From Betaproteobacteria bacterium UBA2293 (GTDB taxonomy: Bacteria; Pseudomonadota; Gammaproteobacteria; Burkholderiales; Rhodocyclaceae), in NCBI GenBank assembly GCA_002345845.1, contig DDWF01000179.1:1-14458 (forward strand): a stretch of 14,458 nucleotides of DNA. The letters run 5' to 3'. The position numbers and the translations under genes were made by a program. The notes under the pieces are model-generated. The model did no database searches. It was not told the origin of the DNA and saw nothing but the letters and a program-made list of their open reading frames with translations. Of this stretch, positions 13,494 to 14,458 are shown in pieces (the first letter of the stretch is position 1; every line of letters begins with the position of its first letter).

Positions 13494-13802
13494 ATGCAAC
13501 ACCACGTGATTGTTTCCTTTGGCAAGGACCGCGAGTACGAATTCAAACTGGCTGGCGGATCGCCCGCTGACGAAGCTCGTCAGTGGTTCGATCGGGAGTT
13601 CACTGCCCTCGAATGCGATGTGGCGACCCCAACGGGGAAAATTTTGGCAGTCGATCGCATTCTCAGCGTGGCCAAATATGCCGGTGAAGAACGTTTCCGC
13701 AACCAACTCACCTGGGCCGAGCAGTTCGCCAAGAACACAGCGGCAATTCTCGGGCGCGACCTGATTCGCGTCGATGTCGAGCATTACAGCATCGGTTACT
13801 GA
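13494..13802 (+). CDS. Conserved-looking hypothetical protein, 102 residues, upstream of greB
   Basis: A small soluble protein without a family I can name. It has an alpha/beta look: a strand at HHVIVSFG, a strand at YEFKLAG, helices at SPADEARQWFDREF and KYAGEERFRNQLTWAEQFAKNTAAIL, and a final strand at LIRVDVEHYSIGY. There is one cysteine (C41 in LECDVATPTG) and no signal or membrane segment. The ATG at 13494 has a strong GGAGGAG site (13481-13487); the frame extends upstream only to a TTG. The stop lies five bases before the greB start, and greB lacks a clear ribosome site of its own, so the two are probably translated together. A role linked to transcription elongation is only suggested by this position. 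Confidence 0.75.
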   Translation: MQHHVIVSFGKDREYEFKLAGGSPADEARQWFDREFTALECDVATPTGKILAVDRILSVAKYAGEERFRNQLTWAEQFAKNTAAILGRDLIRVDVEHYSIGY

Positions 13803-13807
13803 TACTG

Positions 13808-14365
13808 ATGAACAAGGCGTTCGTCCGGGAGAGCGATGGTGATGACGAAGAAGAGCTGCAAGCAGCACCCAGTCTCCCGGCCGGTACCCGCAACTACATA
13901 ACCCCAGCCGGTCACGCTCGTCTGCGCGACGAACTGGAAGAGCTGGTCAAGCGCGAACGTCCGCGCATCGTCGATATCGTCGCCTGGGCCGCCTCCAATG
14001 GCGACCGGTCGGAAAACGGTGACTATATATATGGCAAACGTCGCCTGCGGGAAATCGACAGGCGTATCCGCTTTCTGACCAAACGCCTGGAGCTGGCCGA
14101 AATCGTCGACCCGCTGCGCCAGGGGGACAACGATCAGATCTTCTTCGGTGCGCGGGTGATCGTCGCCGACAACGATGGTAATGAGAGTACCTATACTATT
14201 GTCGGCGTAGACGAGGCTGACGCTGCCGCTGGTCGCATTAGCTGGATATCGCCGCTGGCCCGGGCGCTGATCAAGGCACGTTGCGGAGAAAGCATCCGCT
14301 TCCTGAGTCCAGTCGGACCCCGTGAGCTCGATATCATCGATGTTCGCTATGAGGCGATTGGCTGA
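13808..14365 (+). CDS. greB: Transcription elongation factor GreB
   Basis: A 185-residue GreA/GreB-type factor that enters the RNA polymerase secondary channel and stimulates cleavage of backtracked RNA. After an acidic N-terminal extension (residues 1 to about 27, DGDDEEE) comes the coiled coil (about 30-105) with the functional tip GDRSENGDY carrying the conserved acidic D and E. The following YIYGKRRLREIDRRIRFLTK matches GreB rather than GreA. The C-terminal FKBP-like domain contains ISWISPLARALIKAR. E. coli GreB has 158 residues; most of the difference is the N-terminal extension. The ATG at 13808 lies five bases after the upstream stop with no good ribosome site, implying coupling. A possible weak terminator follows. 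Confidence 0.95.
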   Translation: MNKAFVRESDGDDEEELQAAPSLPAGTRNYITPAGHARLRDELEELVKRERPRIVDIVAWAASNGDRSENGDYIYGKRRLREIDRRIRFLTKRLELAEIVDPLRQGDNDQIFFGARVIVADNDGNESTYTIVGVDEADAAAGRISWISPLARALIKARCGESIRFLSPVGPRELDIIDVRYEAIG

Positions 14366-14366
14366 G

Positions 14367-14394
14367 GAAAAATCCCTGCCATTTTTCTTTTTTT
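14367..14394 (+). terminator. Possible weak terminator after greB
   Basis: A 7-bp stem GAAAAAT/ATTTTTC with a 7-base loop is followed by seven T. The stem is almost all A/T, so it would be weak. The T-rich tract could instead be the upstream element of the promoter that follows. Confidence 0.35.
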
Positions 14395-14414
14395 CATTAT
14401 TTTCCCAAAGTGGG

Positions 14415-14442
14415 TTGACGGGTCGTTCGGGACCTATATAAT
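14415..14442 (+). promoter_or_regulatory. Strong promoter with UP-like element and GC-rich discriminator (rRNA/tRNA type)
   Basis: The -35 is TTGACG (14415-14420) and the -10 is a perfect TATAAT (14437-14442), with a 16-bp spacer. A/T-rich sequence at about 14381-14405 precedes the -35 like an UP element, and GCGCACC follows the -10. GC-rich discriminators of this kind mark stable-RNA promoters under stringent control. The transcribed gene lies beyond the window, so its identity is inferred. Confidence 0.75.
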
Positions 14443-14458
14443 GCGCACCTCTTCTGCA

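Overview
The window looks like the chromosome of a GC-rich betaproteobacterium, most plausibly Rhodocyclales (Dechloromonas/Azonexus-like). That is an inference from base composition, the Tas, DeaD, Pit and GreB protein types, and the HemP-TonB-ExbB-ExbD iron cluster; no rRNA is present to confirm it. It is densely coding. The longest stretch without a gene is the 200 bp at 9106-9305, in front of deaD.

Left part (1-5040, minus strand): a Fur-type iron uptake operon read right to left as hemP, tonB, exbB, exbD, a TonB-dependent receptor, a periplasmic thioredoxin-like protein and feoB (cut by the window edge). Genes overlap or nearly touch, with ATGA or TGATG junctions at the receptor-thioredoxin and thioredoxin-feoB borders. 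A sigma70 promoter with two Fur-like operators lies just upstream of hemP. The layout suggests energised uptake of an iron compound across the outer membrane, a thiol redox step in the periplasm, and Fe(II) transport across the inner membrane.

Middle (5042-7190, minus strand): a second operon of unknown function with its own Fur-like promoter. It encodes a possible 25-residue membrane peptide, a 71-residue Cys/His-containing protein, a 148-residue coiled-coil protein and a 427-residue protein ending in a DUF2325 domain. Its operator core differs at 1 of 15 positions from one of the hemP operators. This is the best candidate here for an undescribed system.

Right part (7200-14458): deaD (cold-shock type DEAD-box RNA helicase, minus) with a clear terminator and a structured leader. 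Next comes a minus-strand group of a 110-residue unknown protein, a Tas-like aldo/keto reductase and a DUF455 ferritin-like protein. Then a plus-strand Pit phosphate transporter, a minus-strand DUF465 small protein, and a plus-strand pair of a 102-residue unknown protein and greB. The window ends with a strong promoter that has an A/T-rich upstream element and a GC-rich discriminator, resembling rRNA/tRNA promoters; its gene lies outside.
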